The position numbers and the translations under genes are program-made. From Avena insularis (lineage: Eukaryota; Streptophyta; Magnoliopsida; Poales; Poaceae): a DNA stretch of 64,000 nt. The stretch lies in the NCBI GenBank assembly GCA_023614405.1, contig CM042685.1, positions 83,876,684 to 83,940,683 of the forward strand, read 5' to 3'. Positions within the stretch are counted from its first letter, which is position 1, and each line of letters opens with the position of its first letter. Shown one piece after another: positions 1-11,661 of this stretch. The notes under the pieces are model-generated. The model saw only the letters and a list, made by a program, of their open reading frames with translations. It made no database searches and was not told the DNA's origin.

Positions 1-1734
1 TTGAATCTGTCGTACCTTTTCTTCGGCATCCTTGATCAGTTCAGGTCCAAAAAGACTACGATCACCAACTCCACTCCATAACAGCGGAGTCCTACACTTC
101 CTGCCATATAGAACTTCAAACGGAGCCATCTTGATACTTGTCTGGTAGCTGTTGTTGTACGAGAACTCAGCATACGGCAGGTTATCATCCCAACTAGACC
201 CATAGTCTAGTGCGCAAGCTCTCAACATATGTTCCAGAATCTGGTTCACTCTTTCTGTTTGGCCATCTGTTTGAGGGTGGAAAGCAGTACTGAATTCTAG
301 TCTGGTTCCAAGAGACTCATGTAACTGTCGCCAAAACATTGAAGTGAACTAGGTGCCTCCTGATACAATTCCCTTACGGACACCATGCAGACTTACAATC
401 CTTGACATATATATCTTGGCAAGCTTTGCACTTGTATATGTGGTCTTTACGGGGATGAAGTGAGCCACCTTGGTAAAGTAGTCCACCACTACCCAGATAG
501 AATCAAATCCTGAACGAGTCCGGGGCAATCTCGTGATAAAATCCATGCCTACCTTATCCCACTTCCAGTCGGGTATAGGTAGTGGTTGAAGTAATCCGGC
601 CGGTTTCTGATGCTCGGCCTTAACTCTATTGCATACGTCACATAGTGAAATATACTCGGCAATTTCTCTTTTTAGGTTATTCCATCAAAATCTATCCTTC
701 ACATCCATGTACATCTTCATGTTACCTGGATGAATTGAGTATGGTGAATCATGAGCTTCTTGTAAAATCAACTTCCTGATATCGGGGTCATTGGGAACGC
801 ACAAACGCTTCCCATACCAAAGGGTTCCTTGATCGTCTAGACGAAATTCTTTTGTCTTCCCTTCACTTATTTCGACTCTTATTTCTTCCAACTCTTTATA
901 TCCCTTTTGTGCTTCATTGATTCTCTCTTGGAAGGAAGACACTATTTCCATAGTCGCTACGTGTCCTTTCGGAACTATTTCTAGCCTGAGATCCTTGAAT
1001 TTCTTACACAAATCCTCTGGGACTTCGCCTGTGGTAGGCCCATTCACATAAACCTTACGACTTAAGGCATCAGCCACCACGTTTGCCTTTCCGGGGTAGT
1101 ACTGTAAATCCAAGTCATAATCCTTAATCAGTTCAAGCCATCTTCTTTGCCTCATGTTCAACTCCTTTTGGGTTAAGATGTATTTCAAACTCTTATGATC
1201 TGTGAACACATCACAATGTTTGCCCATGAGGTAGTGTCTCCATACCTTGAGTACATGTACCACAGACGCAAGTTCCAAATCATGTGTGGGGTAGTTGTGT
1301 TCGTGGTTCTTGAGTTGTCGAGAGGCATAGGATACCACTTTCCCATCTTGCATCAATACACTTCCAAGTCCTTGTCGAGAAGCGTCACAATAGACTTGAA
1401 AATAATTTTGGATATCAGGCCGACACAGTACTGGCGCCGTTACAAGGCGTTTCTTCAACTCCTGAAAGCTTGCTTCACATGCCTCGGTCCATAGGAATTT
1501 CTTTTCCTTCTTCAACAGTTCCGTCATGGGTTTCGCTATTTTGGAAAAGTTTTCAATAAACCTCCGGTAATACCCTGTGAGGCCCAAGAAACTCCTAATA
1601 TCTCCCACATTCTTGGGTGACTCCCATTACGTTACGGAAGCTACTTTACTAGGATCTACAGCAACTCCTTTTGCCGACACAACATGACCAAGGAATCCTA
1701 CTTCCTTTAACCAGAATTCGCATTTGCTAAATTT
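1..1734 (-). pseudogene. Ty3/gypsy pol fragment: end of RT, RNase H, integrase (copy A, left part)
   Basis: This stretch would process and integrate retrotransposon cDNA. Reading right to left on the minus strand it holds the RT connection ([15 protein letters not shown]), RNase H ([14 protein letters not shown], then TDHKSLKYI and [12 protein letters not shown]) and integrase ([24 protein letters not shown] near position 260). The longest open piece is 307 codons at 685-1608. The central integrase motif, normally SDRGTQF, reads SGGT followed by a stop near 349, so the second catalytic Asp is gone. The 5' half of RT with its catalytic Asp pair is absent. The protein is clearly diverged from the equivalent part of copy B, whereas the gag to its right is nearly identical to B, so this half has a different origin. 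It continues beyond the window start. Confidence 0.9.
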
Positions 1735-1903
1735 GGCATTTGTAAATTTGAGTGAACAGCAATACTTTATACACAAATATGTACATGTTTCACTTTACAA
1801 AAATCCAGAAAGTGTTTGAATTCAAACTCTTTTAAAGTCATTTGAAAAGGATTCCTAGAAAATAAAACAGAAAAAGAAAAAGAGAAAAGAAATCAGAAAG
1901 GGC
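1735..1903. repeat. 169-bp filler, copy of 2837-3005
   Basis: The segment matches 2837-3005 base for base without gaps; I count four mismatches. It sits exactly where about 0.68 kb of RT coding sequence is missing relative to copy B (roughly 13910-14588). The left edge shares ggcat with both partners and the right edge shares gggc. The source lies inside the solo LTR 0.9 kb away. It adds in-frame stops and codes for nothing. Confidence 0.9.
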
Positions 1904-2533
1904 TATACTCTTGTTGCAATTGAATTGACGAGGCAAGGTTTCAGATACATGCTCGACTGATATTCCGGCTGTACTGGTCATGGTTATGTCTTTCTTGGCA
2001 CAGTCAATTAATCCTTTGTGTTTGGACATCCAATCCATTCCTAGTACTACTTCCAAACCTTTAGTTCCGAGTACTATTAGATTAGCATAGAAATCTATGC
2101 CATGGATTCAGATAGGGACGACTTTGCAAATTTTTCTAGCTTTGGTGGTTGAACCGGGTATTTGGACAATCATAACATGCTTCAATTTGGTTGGTTGAAT
2201 CTTACTAGTGCATGCAAATTCTTCGGTGACAAATGAGTGCGATGCTCCAGAATCAAACAACACTCTTGCAAGTACTGAGTTAACAGAAAACATACCCAGC
2301 ACGATGTCTGGTGCTTCCTAGGCTTCTTCAGCATGCATGAGAAAGAGACGGCCGTTGCGGTTGAGCGAATTCCCTGGGGCAAACCTTCTTCCCGGATGAA
2401 CATGACATCTTGGTTGAAATGGGCATTTGCATTGTGGGTTGCGGCATTCTTCTTGGGGCACTCATTGGAGTAGTGACCCTTGGTTCCATATTCATAACAA
2501 GTCACTTGCGACTTGTCCTTCGCTGCAACAGGC
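1904..2533 (-). pseudogene. gag C-terminus (zinc knuckle) and aspartic protease of copy A
   Basis: This is the minus-strand continuation of the gag interrupted at 5706. The zinc knuckle near 2460-2520 reads CYEYGTKGHYSNEC, so the second Cys of the C-x2-C-x4-H-x4-C pattern is Tyr. The protease follows with the active-site motif FDSGASHSF near 2230-2265 and the later segment EVVLGMDWMSKHKG near 2020-2055. A frameshift lies between knuckle and protease, and a stop follows KVVPI near 2108. The protein would cleave the Gag-Pol precursor. Right of 1904 the sequence is close to copy B. Confidence 0.88.
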
Positions 2534-5500
2534 TGTAACATCCCAAAAATCATGATTTCAAAGTTTGCATATCATTCATGCATTCATAATCATTTTAGGA
2601 TCATTTCTTCAAAAACATAAACTTTGTGGTCTATTATTTTATGTAAGCAAGGAAATGGCCTTATTGCTACCTTCTAATAAGAAAATACTTGTTTTAATCA
2701 GTAAATATTTGAGCATAAGTTTGAGTGAGGTTTCTAAGGCTTGATCAAAGTTTTCAAAACAGATTGTGAATTCAAAACCATTCTCATGTTCTGTTTAAAT
2801 AAATAATAAAAGCAAGGTTCATTTTAAATATAATTGGGCATTTGTAAATTTGAGTGAACAACAATACTTTATACACAAATATGTACATGTTTCACTTTAC
2901 AAAAATCCAGAAAGTGTTTGAATTCAAACTCTTTTAAAATCATTTGAAAAGGATTCCTAGAAAATCAAACAGAAAAATAAAAAGAGAAAAGAAATCAGAA
3001 AGGGCCGGCGCCACTCATTCGGCCCAGTAGCAGATGCATCCCACCCGAGTTTTCCCCTCTCCCTCTTTTTCTCACCCAGCCCACGAACACCCCCTCACTG
3101 ACGCTCCGTCCCCACCGCCAGCTCAGCATCGTCGTCAATCCCGCGCCGGAGGAACTGCTCCCCTCTGCCGTTTCCTCCCAAATCAAATCCGATTGATTGC
3201 GCTTGATTACCAGAGTAATTCCTCCTCCTCGCTCGGCTACTTAACCCCCACCCCTCGACGACCATTCCCCCTCACTCAGCACCCCCACTCCGCCACCAGG
3301 CTGCCCGTATTTCGCTAAACACCGCCGCTGCTCCGACGAACTGCAGCTCCAATTCCGGCCAACCCCGTCTACCCCTCTACTCCTGGTTCACACGAGCACG
3401 ATCCAATTCACCTTGCGCACCTCCCAGTACCACCAGCTCACTCGCGCGCGCCCTGAAACCTCGACTACGTCTTCGACCAGAACAGCGCCGCCGTATGCCT
3501 CCTCTCCGACGAACTCCTCAGGTTAGTACTGACCGCGCATCCCCCTCCCGTTGACACTCGCGTGAGCAACATCACTTTACGCATCTGACGCACTGCTTAT
3601 TTTGCCCTGGCATGATCTGTACCCTCACCAACGACGACGAGCAGCCGTGCCCGACGCCTTCGCGAACTCCGACGAGGAATCCCTGACGTTTCCGAGCGCC
3701 CCTTCGCCAACGAAGACCACCTTGAGCACCAGCGTCATCATGCGAACTCGGTGAGCTACCCCACTACCCTTCTCGCTTCCTGTATCACCGGTAGCATCAC
3801 CGCCCGAGCGCGCCACCGCCAGCCATCGCCGCAGCGCCGCTCGCTTTTGGTCTGTTAGATCTGAGCCGTTACATCTAGATCCAACGCGTGTGATAGATGA
3901 CTTAAGTGAAGCTGTACATTTAGATCTGAGCCGTGCGATGCACTTTTAATCTAACAATCCAGAAAGCCTGATCTGCGCGAAACGGTATCGACCAATCAGA
4001 TAGCGCCGCGTGGCCTGTAGTTTGATTTAAAATTTGGATTTATATCTATTAGATGTTCAAACTTGCAAAATTCATAACTTTTGATACACACGTCCAAATT
4101 TTGCAAATTTTATATCATTGGAATCAGGAGAAATAATTCTATCCAACCATGAACTTTTTTTAATAAATTGCTTCTGTAAAATTGGTTATTTTTACAGAGA
4201 CATTTGTAGGCCTATTTTGAGTATAAAAATTATTTGAAAAATGTTTTAAGGATCAAATTAAGTTTAATTAATGTATAAATGTTTAGTTTAGTGTTCAGTA
4301 TTGTTTTACTTGTCTTGTTTGAATTGGAAAAATCATCACATGGCATTTGCATGCATTCATATATATTTTTTGCTTGTTTATTTTGATATGTGAATTTTGG
4401 TGCTATCATTTTATGTGTAGATTTTGGTGCTAGTGGTGATTGTGGTTGTGAGGATTGTTGCTACTCCCCCAACTACCAAGGCAAGTGGTGCTTCATGCTT
4501 TTGTCCCAATATTTTGACTATGAATTAGAAATATTTTGTATAGGCCTTGCATGATAATTTTTGCTAAGTATCTATATGCTATGGTTGGGAAATCCTAGTA
4601 GTTGTAGAATTGTTAGAATTTTCTCTAAGTTAAGATACTTACTATTGCCATGCTTAGCCTAGCTAGTAGCAACCAAGGGTGGATTATATACACATGCTAC
4701 GGAAAATATTTCTAAGTCTTTGACTTATGTTTTGCTTAATAAAACAACTAAGTGAATGAAACACCTAGGTGGAATGGTGGATTGGTTTATGTTGAGTGGT
4801 TACACAAGGCCAGGGGACTGGTGAACCTTGTGTATCTCACTTGTGGAATGCCACCCAGGAACAAAGGGATTTGAGATGCCATATGTTAAGAAGCTTCTAG
4901 TGCAACCACATGACATTATGAGCTCTACCTGGATCATATAGGTTGCAATAACTTAGCCATTTGGACAGTTGGTGGTAGTGGGTGATAGGTTGGAACGCGT
5001 CTATTTGGTCTAAGGGAAGGCTTCTGAAAGGTCCTCTCTTGGTGAAAACCAAGTCTTGTGGGGAAAGTGCACCACCTCTGCAGAAGGAAGAAACTAAGTA
5101 CTTAGCCGTGTCCCCGATAATGGACAATTTGAGCATCAAGACATGGAAGCTATCAAGAATCTCCTCATCCCAATTTTTCTAAGTTAAACTTGTGGTTGAG
5201 CAAGGGTGAAGGTTCACCAATTTCTATTGGTGGTTCCTTGGGAGTTTTTGCCAAACAAAAACTTAGTGTTTTCAACTGATAGGTAAAATCTATTTTGAGC
5301 AAAGCAAGCCTAAGCTACACTTAGCCAAAATTCATGTAGTAAACTAGATGCTAATATTCCACTAAGGTATCACTTGCCAATACTATTCCAATGTATTGAC
5401 CCACTGTGGCTATAACTTGTGATGTTGCAGGTTACTCTGATGAGGATTAGGGGTTATGAGTCTACACTCAACATGCTTGCCTGTGGCACATGAAGATGAA

Positions 5501-5705
5501 GACTTATATTTATACTGTTAAGTTAAACTCTTGTACTAGCATATGGCTATGGAGTTGTAAAAGACTATGTTATCTCTGGAATGACGATGTAATAATGACC
5601 TTTGTTTTTGTGTACTTCATCTTAAACTATGTGTTCTAGCAATTGATCCAGGGACTAGCATTACAATCACAAGGATCTTTACCTTTATAAAGGTGGGATC
5701 TTACA
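2534..5705 (+). repeat. Solo LTR of a long-LTR gypsy element
   Basis: The insert is 3172 bp, starts TGTAACATCCC and ends GGGATCTTACA, and divides the gag frame that is continuous at the same place in copy B (near 15219). The flanks are caggc (2529-2533) and tagga (5706-5710), a five-base target duplication with two mismatches. Its first bases match the start of the LTRs of element C, but the body differs, so it is a related family. It has an AT-rich start, a GC-rich stretch at 3000-3850, and a block at 5068-5140 resembling one in the other long LTRs. No internal domain is present. Small ORFs inside show no family features. Confidence 0.8.
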
Positions 5706-6672
5706 TAGGAACAACATTGCTTCCGGTCCTTGGGGCAGTGTTGGTGTTGGTGGCGGCATTGTTGTTGTTGAACTTGGGTGGTGCACGGTTGAAATTGCTA
5801 GAGTTGCCGGGGTTATTGTGGTTTCCTCCGGGCCTTGGGTTTCCATGGTTGGGATAGGTCGGACGGTTCATCGGGGGTCTGTTGGTTCCCAAGGAAAATC
5901 CTGGAGATGGGTTGGGACGATACTTTGGTGTCTGCTGGGTTCCTGGTTGATGCATCATGCGGCGCTTGCGGTTCTCATTGGCTTGGTTGATCTTTCCTTC
6001 CATCTGAATGGCAGAGTCGACTAGGGCTTCAATATCAGCAAAGGGGATATTGACCAACACCGTCTGTATCTCATCGTGCAGACCATTCAGGAATCTCTCT
6101 TTCTTATTAGCTTCAGTGTCGATCTCATCTGGTGCATACCTAGCTAGTGACAAGAATTTGTCACGGTATTCCACTACTGTCATTCTTCCTTGCTTCAGTT
6201 CTCTGAATTCATCCCTCATCCTCTTGATTAAACCCAGTGGCACATGGATTCTGCTGAACTTGACCTTGAATTCATCCCAAGTCATCATCTGACCTCCGGT
6301 CATTGCACGAACGCTGTTCCACCATGCTCTTGCATCTCCGGCTAGATAGTGGGTGGCAAACAAAACTTTCTCGTTAGCTTCCACTCCTGCGACTTCCAGA
6401 TTGTTCTCCATGGTTTGCAGCCAATCATCTGCATCTAGGGGTTCTTCTGACTTAGTGAAAACAAGTGGATTGGTGTTCTGGAAATTCTTGTGCTTAGATC
6501 CATGGTTGTCCTGATTTCCATGGCCTTGATTGTTTTTGGCCATATGAGCTATCTGTTGAAGGGTGGCTAAGTTGGCTTGACGTTTGACTCTTTCAGCTTC
6601 GCGGTCCGAAACCATCATTTGCAAGAGTTGCAATATCGGGTCCGGGGCTGAGTTGCTTCCTCCGCGAGGCAT
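5706..6672 (-). pseudogene. gag of copy A, 5' part
   Basis: An open frame of about 320 codons starts at MPRGGSN (ATG at 6672) and runs to the solo LTR. It contains the Retrotrans_gag core: ARAWWNSVRAM, TWDEFKVKFSRIHVP, EFRELKQGRMTVVEYRDKF and KKERFLNGLHDE, followed by a Pro/Asn/Gly-rich linker. Gag would form the cytoplasmic virus-like particle. The frame is intact up to 5706, where the solo LTR ends it after four residues; the rest is at 1904-2533. An acceptor-like tract (tatctcaatctttag) directly precedes the ATG. Confidence 0.92.
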
Positions 6673-6908
6673 CTAAAGATTGAGATAGATCATGAGAAAA
6701 GATGGAAATTTCTAAGGTTCGGGGACTTTGAAAAGTTTTTAAATTTGACTCAGATTTTATAGCACCTTGCTTTTCATTCATTCATCCATAGCACACAATA
6801 CAACACACACCATAACAAAGAAAAAACAGATGGTTTTAAGAACCATTCTGTGAAGCTACGATACAGTGGGACCGAAAACAATTCACTAACGCTAGTGCTC
6901 AAGTGCTA

Positions 6909-7711
6909 CTACTCCTTGGAGTCAGTGTACTCATCATCCTCATCATCATCATCGTCATCGATGAAGGCAAAATCATCCTCATCGGTGAAGAAGTCCATGG
7001 CCTTATCCTCCAGAAAGTCATCATCATCACTGAGATAGGAGTAGGGGTCTCCACAAAGGTCTTCTCCGGCATTTTCCTTCTCCTCCAACTGCATGTCTCT
7101 CTCGTGGATGGTCTCCTCCAAATCCGTGATCCGGTGGCGAAGACGGGCAATGATGCGCTCCTTCTTGTTGAGCTGACAGCGACGAGACTTGCAATCCTTC
7201 ACTAGCATGGTGAGGGTCTGATCCTTCTTCTTGGCGATGGCGTACTTGTGGTTGGCGTAGGCACGGGCATTGTCCAACTCCTTCTGACGATCGTACATCA
7301 TGAAGCTGAGGTGGTCCAATTGAGTCTTCAGCTCGGGGTGGTATGGGGCCTCTAGTGGCTATCCCATAACATCACGCCTTGGGTAGAACTCAAAGCGGGT
7401 ACCCTTCATCTGATTGATACTCTGCCCACACAGACGGGAAAGAGCTTCATGCATTTCCCTGGCCAGTCCATCGAGCCAGTTGTTCTCTCTTAAGGTGAAC
7501 TGAATTCCCTCTGCAGTGGGAGGTTCAATCTTTTCTCGGGTACTTGCAACAACTAGCCACTGCAGAACTTCTCCTTCTAATCAGTGAGCTGAGCTCCGAA
7601 GAACTCGGGGTGCGGACGCTCCAGAAGTTCCGAAAGCTCGTCCAAGTCATGCTCAAAGATGAGGTCTCCTCCATTCCCCAACTGATAAAACTTGCTGTAC
7701 TTCACATCCAT
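6909..7711 (-). pseudogene. uORFX of copy A, broken
   Basis: This is the same ORF as at 16419-17234. It starts at ATG 7711 (MDVKYSKFYQLGNGGDL) and ends with an acidic tail of Asp and Glu at the left. It is broken by a one-base deletion near 7577 relative to B, a stop at 7359-7361 where B has CAG, and frame disorder between them. The last 110 codons remain open. Function unknown; see the intact copy B. Confidence 0.85.
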
Positions 7712-7854
7712 CTATAAGAATATAGGATGAGTAAGTCAGTAGAGTGATCAAGTGTGTCAAATTTTATGTATTTTGCAAGAATTTTTGAGGAACATGAATT
7801 TTCATGAAAGAATCCAAGTGATAAGAATGGGAATAAGTTTTTGTAAATACTCAC
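7712..7854 (-). other. Candidate 5' leader intron of copy A (143 nt)
   Basis: On the minus strand the segment starts GTGAGT and ends with a pyrimidine-rich stretch and TTATAG directly before the uORFX ATG. A branch-point-like CTGAC lies about 30 nt from the end. Copies B and C have the equivalent segment at the same place and length (143 and 144 nt). Splicing has not been observed; this rests on signals only. Confidence 0.45.
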
Positions 7855-7924
7855 TTCCATTGGTTTTGAAACTAAGTTTTTGATTCAAACGTCCATTCTA
7901 ACTAGGGTCTCCTATGGTCAGGAT

Positions 7925-7937
7925 GGCTCTGATACCA
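7925..7937 (-). promoter_or_regulatory. Primer binding site of copy A (tRNA-Met type)
   Basis: On the minus strand the sequence TGGTATCAGAGCC follows the LTR end after three bases. It is complementary to the 3' end of plant initiator tRNA-Met, which primes minus-strand DNA synthesis in most plant LTR elements. Confidence 0.9.
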
Positions 7938-7940
7938 ACT

Positions 7941-10900
7941 TGTCAACACCCGGATTTTTAATCCCAGATGCCTATTATGCCATACATTGCAATCCCAGGA
8001 TTACCATTTTTGCGAGACATAACAGATTTGGATATCACAGTACATCATCCATTACAAACCATACATAAGGTCTTACACAAATAAGGATCTCATGATCCAG
8101 TTCTTAATACAATTCAAGCAGCGGAATAACGTAAATATAACGATAGCGTAGGCAAAGCTCCATCTTTGGGGTCACAGGCAATGCTGACGATGGGAGATGA
8201 TCCTAGTTATCGTAACCTTCCTGCGGTTCGTCATCCCGATACTCCTCTTCATAGTTTGGCCACGGGAATAGCCAGGGACAAAGCCATGAGTAATATTTAA
8301 GTACTCGCAAACTAATACTAACAAGTTAAGGGGGTTTTTGTAGTAGGACACTAGGATCTAAGGTTGTTTTGCAAAAATCCAGATTTACCTCTACTCAGTT
8401 CAGAAGCAAAGAAAACTAGTTGAAAGTTTTATAACACCTAAGTGGGAATTTGAATTTCATATCACAACTCTGTTGTGCTCAAGTCAAAGTCATAATTCAT
8501 TTCACAAGTCATTTTGAAAACATCTGACGATAGAACAGTATGGACACTCCAACTGTCCATAACCGCGGACGCGGCTATTCGAATAGTTTGACACTCTGCA
8601 GAGATTGTACACTTTCACCACAACATTCGATACATCTGTCAGGAACAATCCTGAATTCACCATACTCAGTATGCGGATAATCAATCCTATCCTTTCAATT
8701 ACACGCCCTAGTATAGCACCTCTCCTGTGAGTTTGGCCTCCCAATCATGACCAACTGTCATCTTGGGTACTGCACAGGTGGACAATCTTCACAAGGTAGA
8801 CTCAGCTCAGACCTTAGCCGCGAGGGAACCCATACTAAGGTATATAAATTTCCAGTCAAGCCCTACCCAATTTTCGGGTATTGTGGTTGTACAGTAAAAT
8901 TGGAATGGAGACAACCATCGGTTTTATAAAGGGGGTAAGGCTCATGCCTCAACATTTTCATTATCAAAATTATATAGTGTTTGGAAACACATGTCAAAAC
9001 ATTTTAGTAGAATGACTCATCATTCTAAGGTTTTCATAACCATTTTCACCAAGTATTCCCATCTAAAGTTGATCAAGTTTTATGCTTAGCACTAGCATCT
9101 ACAAGTGGTGGTAAATACTAATGAGGGGTGGTAAACAAGTGGGAATTTGCTATGTTTAATCTCATGCCTTAGGATGACATCAAGATTATCTAACTTAGGC
9201 CAAATTTTATGCTCTTTATGCTACCTTTGGTTATCTTCTTAGAAGCTACAAGTCACCATGTAAACTCTAAGAGAAAGCTTTGATAAAGAAAATAAAGTAC
9301 TCGACCTTGCAAGTAAAACTAGGATTGGGCATCATCAAATGTATCTAACCAAGCATGATTAATGCAATGCATAGATTCTCTAACTTTCATAGTGGAAAGG
9401 GTTAGTTTGCAAGGTTTCAAGTATTGGCTTGTCTTGAGCAGAGCAGTGCTTGAAGTTCTCCTCGGCTTCTTCCTCGTAGTATCCTACTTCCTCCTCGTAT
9501 CCTTGATCGGTACTAGCGTCTATAAATAAATACGAGGTACACAATCACCAAACAATACTTAACTATTTTTAATCATTACCCAAAAAGTCATATTAGATGA
9601 TCTAGCATCATCACTATTATCACATGGATTAAAGCACTTGTCTTATTTCTTTTATTTGAGAAAAGTAATTTCTACTCATTGAAAAACTACTTAATATTTA
9701 ATATCCTCCACACAATTTTGACACATGTCATCACCACATATTTCAGTACATTAGTATGTGATTTAAAGTGGTGTCACAATTTAATAAGGTTTAACCTTTT
9801 TATTTTAATTAAATAAAGTGACTAGAAATGCCTATGTAGCATTCTTTTATTACTTGAACATTATCTCTATAAGTAAACACATATGTTTTTACATATTCTG
9901 AGAGGTATGATCAAATGTGATTTTTGAGAGTTGGAATCAACTCAAAAGCTTTTGTGGTTGAATTTTGAAAAAAATTTGAATGAAGAAAAGCTTCTGCCTT
10001 GTAATTTTTACCATGGTTGATCTACAACTCCAAATGATTTGAATCCAACGGGCTTGGATTAAGCATTTCAGTACCTTTCTAACAAAATTGGTTTCATGCA
10101 TTTTGGTTCAGTGACTCGAGCTGGGTTGATTTTTGAATATAGGTACAGAACTGTGTTTGAAATTAAATGAATAAAGCTTAATTTGAATTGTTTGGTCACG
10201 CGGGATGTTTAACTGGGCCGGACCACTACGCACAACACGTACGCGGGCTGGTTAAGTGGCTGTCCCCACGCGTCAGTGAGACGGGGAGGGGCGAAGTGGT
10301 ACGGGGCAGTGTGAACCACATGATCTAACTCTAATCGAACGGATACGGTTCATCGTCCATGTCGGGCAGCGCCGGCGAGACAGAACCCTAACACGGCATG
10401 TGGGGGTCGTGGGAGGCTCACCGGGGCTCAGGCGAGGGTCGGCGACGGTGGAGAACGACGAATTCAATGATGGCGGTTCTCCTAGTACCGGCAGCTCCTC
10501 CTGGGGCGACGACAATTGACGGCTCCCTTCTTCTCCAGCAAAGGCGGGCTCCGGCCAAATTCCGGCGATACGCTGCTTGCCTTGCTCCGGGAGTGAGGTG
10601 GGGTGGTTCTGGGTGAGAGGGGAGTGAACTGGTGCGGCAAATTCATGCTGTGGAGGGATCCTTTTATAGGCGAGCGAGAGGAGCAGCACGGCGTGGGCTG
10701 AGGTCATCGGAGGCGACGATACAGGCAGCTACTGGGGCGGTGTTGTGCTCCCTGGCGAAGCTCAACGGTATGGTGGCGAGGCATGGGGTGGTGCTGATCG
10801 GTCGGAATGTCGCGGTGCTCTGAGCGGGTCCGACGGCAGTTTTAAGGTCGCACAGCGTGCGTGGTCCGCACGACGGCGAACGGGCATGTCTGCGGGGTTG

Positions 10901-11638
10901 CTAGGGTGCTGGTGATCATCCCTTGAAGCGTCGAGGGCGGCACGCGGTCTGTGGGTGCTGATCGAGCATGGCACACTGGCGCGCTCTCGGCTCGTGCAGA
11001 GAGGTTTGGCATGGGCGTGTCGTGTGGTCCAGTGGCTGGCATTGCTCGGGGCTAGGACAGAGAGTGGCGATGGACGGTGGGGTGCTTGCTAGATATGCTG
11101 GCTAGGCTTAGTGTTGCTCGTAGCTTGCTGTCGACCATGGGGTGGAATGGTGAGGCTCGGCCTGCTCACCATTGATGGCGATGGTAAGCTCACAGTGGTG
11201 CTAGTGGTTACTAACTAGGTTAGATGATCTACTAAATGTTTTCTGCAACCAAACAGGGAACAAGCTAGGCCAATTTTACTGCTGCAAATAGTGTTAGATG
11301 TTTGTTTGATTTGAATCTGCAAGGTGTTTGATGAAATGGCCGCAAGAACTTTAAATTTGAATTTTGGATTCAAACTTTGTGGGTTTGCTAGGCACATGCT
11401 AGGGAGTATCTGGTTAGTTGGATTAGTCAAGGGGCATTGGTTTGGTTGGGTTTTGAAAATGGATGATCTTCACATATGAATAACATTCAATTTTGAATTG
11501 TGATTTGGATGAGGTTGCCAAATGTTTCTGCAAGTTTGAAAGGTGGGCCTTGATTCACTTTTAGTAGTTCTATCAAGGGGTGAAAAGAATTGGGAAAGTT
11601 TCTGTTTGAAATCTTGGACTAGAAGCACTCAAAGTGAC
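7941..11638 (-). repeat. LTR shared by copies A and B
   Basis: On the minus strand this LTR ends GTGTTGACA at 7941, directly beside the copy A primer site, so it is the 5' LTR of A. At the other end it abuts the 3' end of copy B's pol, so it is also the 3' LTR of B. Aligned with the 4037-bp LTR of element C it lacks about the first 290 bases: position 11638 corresponds to about 49178. It carries a GC-rich leader at 10250-11200 and the conserved block at 8545-8615. I see no coding function in it. Confidence 0.85.
10661..10670 (-). promoter_or_regulatory. Probable TATA box of the shared LTR
   Basis: The minus-strand sequence CCTATAAAAG lies at the start of the GC-rich leader, in the same relative place as the TATA box of element C's LTR. 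It would set the start of retrotransposon RNA. Confidence 0.6.
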
Positions 11639-11661
11639 CTATGATTTACGAAAAAGATTAC

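Noticed and set aside
10273..10707. 144-codon ORF in the shared LTR
   Set aside because: It lies in the GC-rich LTR leader, is a Pro/Ser/Arg string, and the frame is not kept in the element C LTR.
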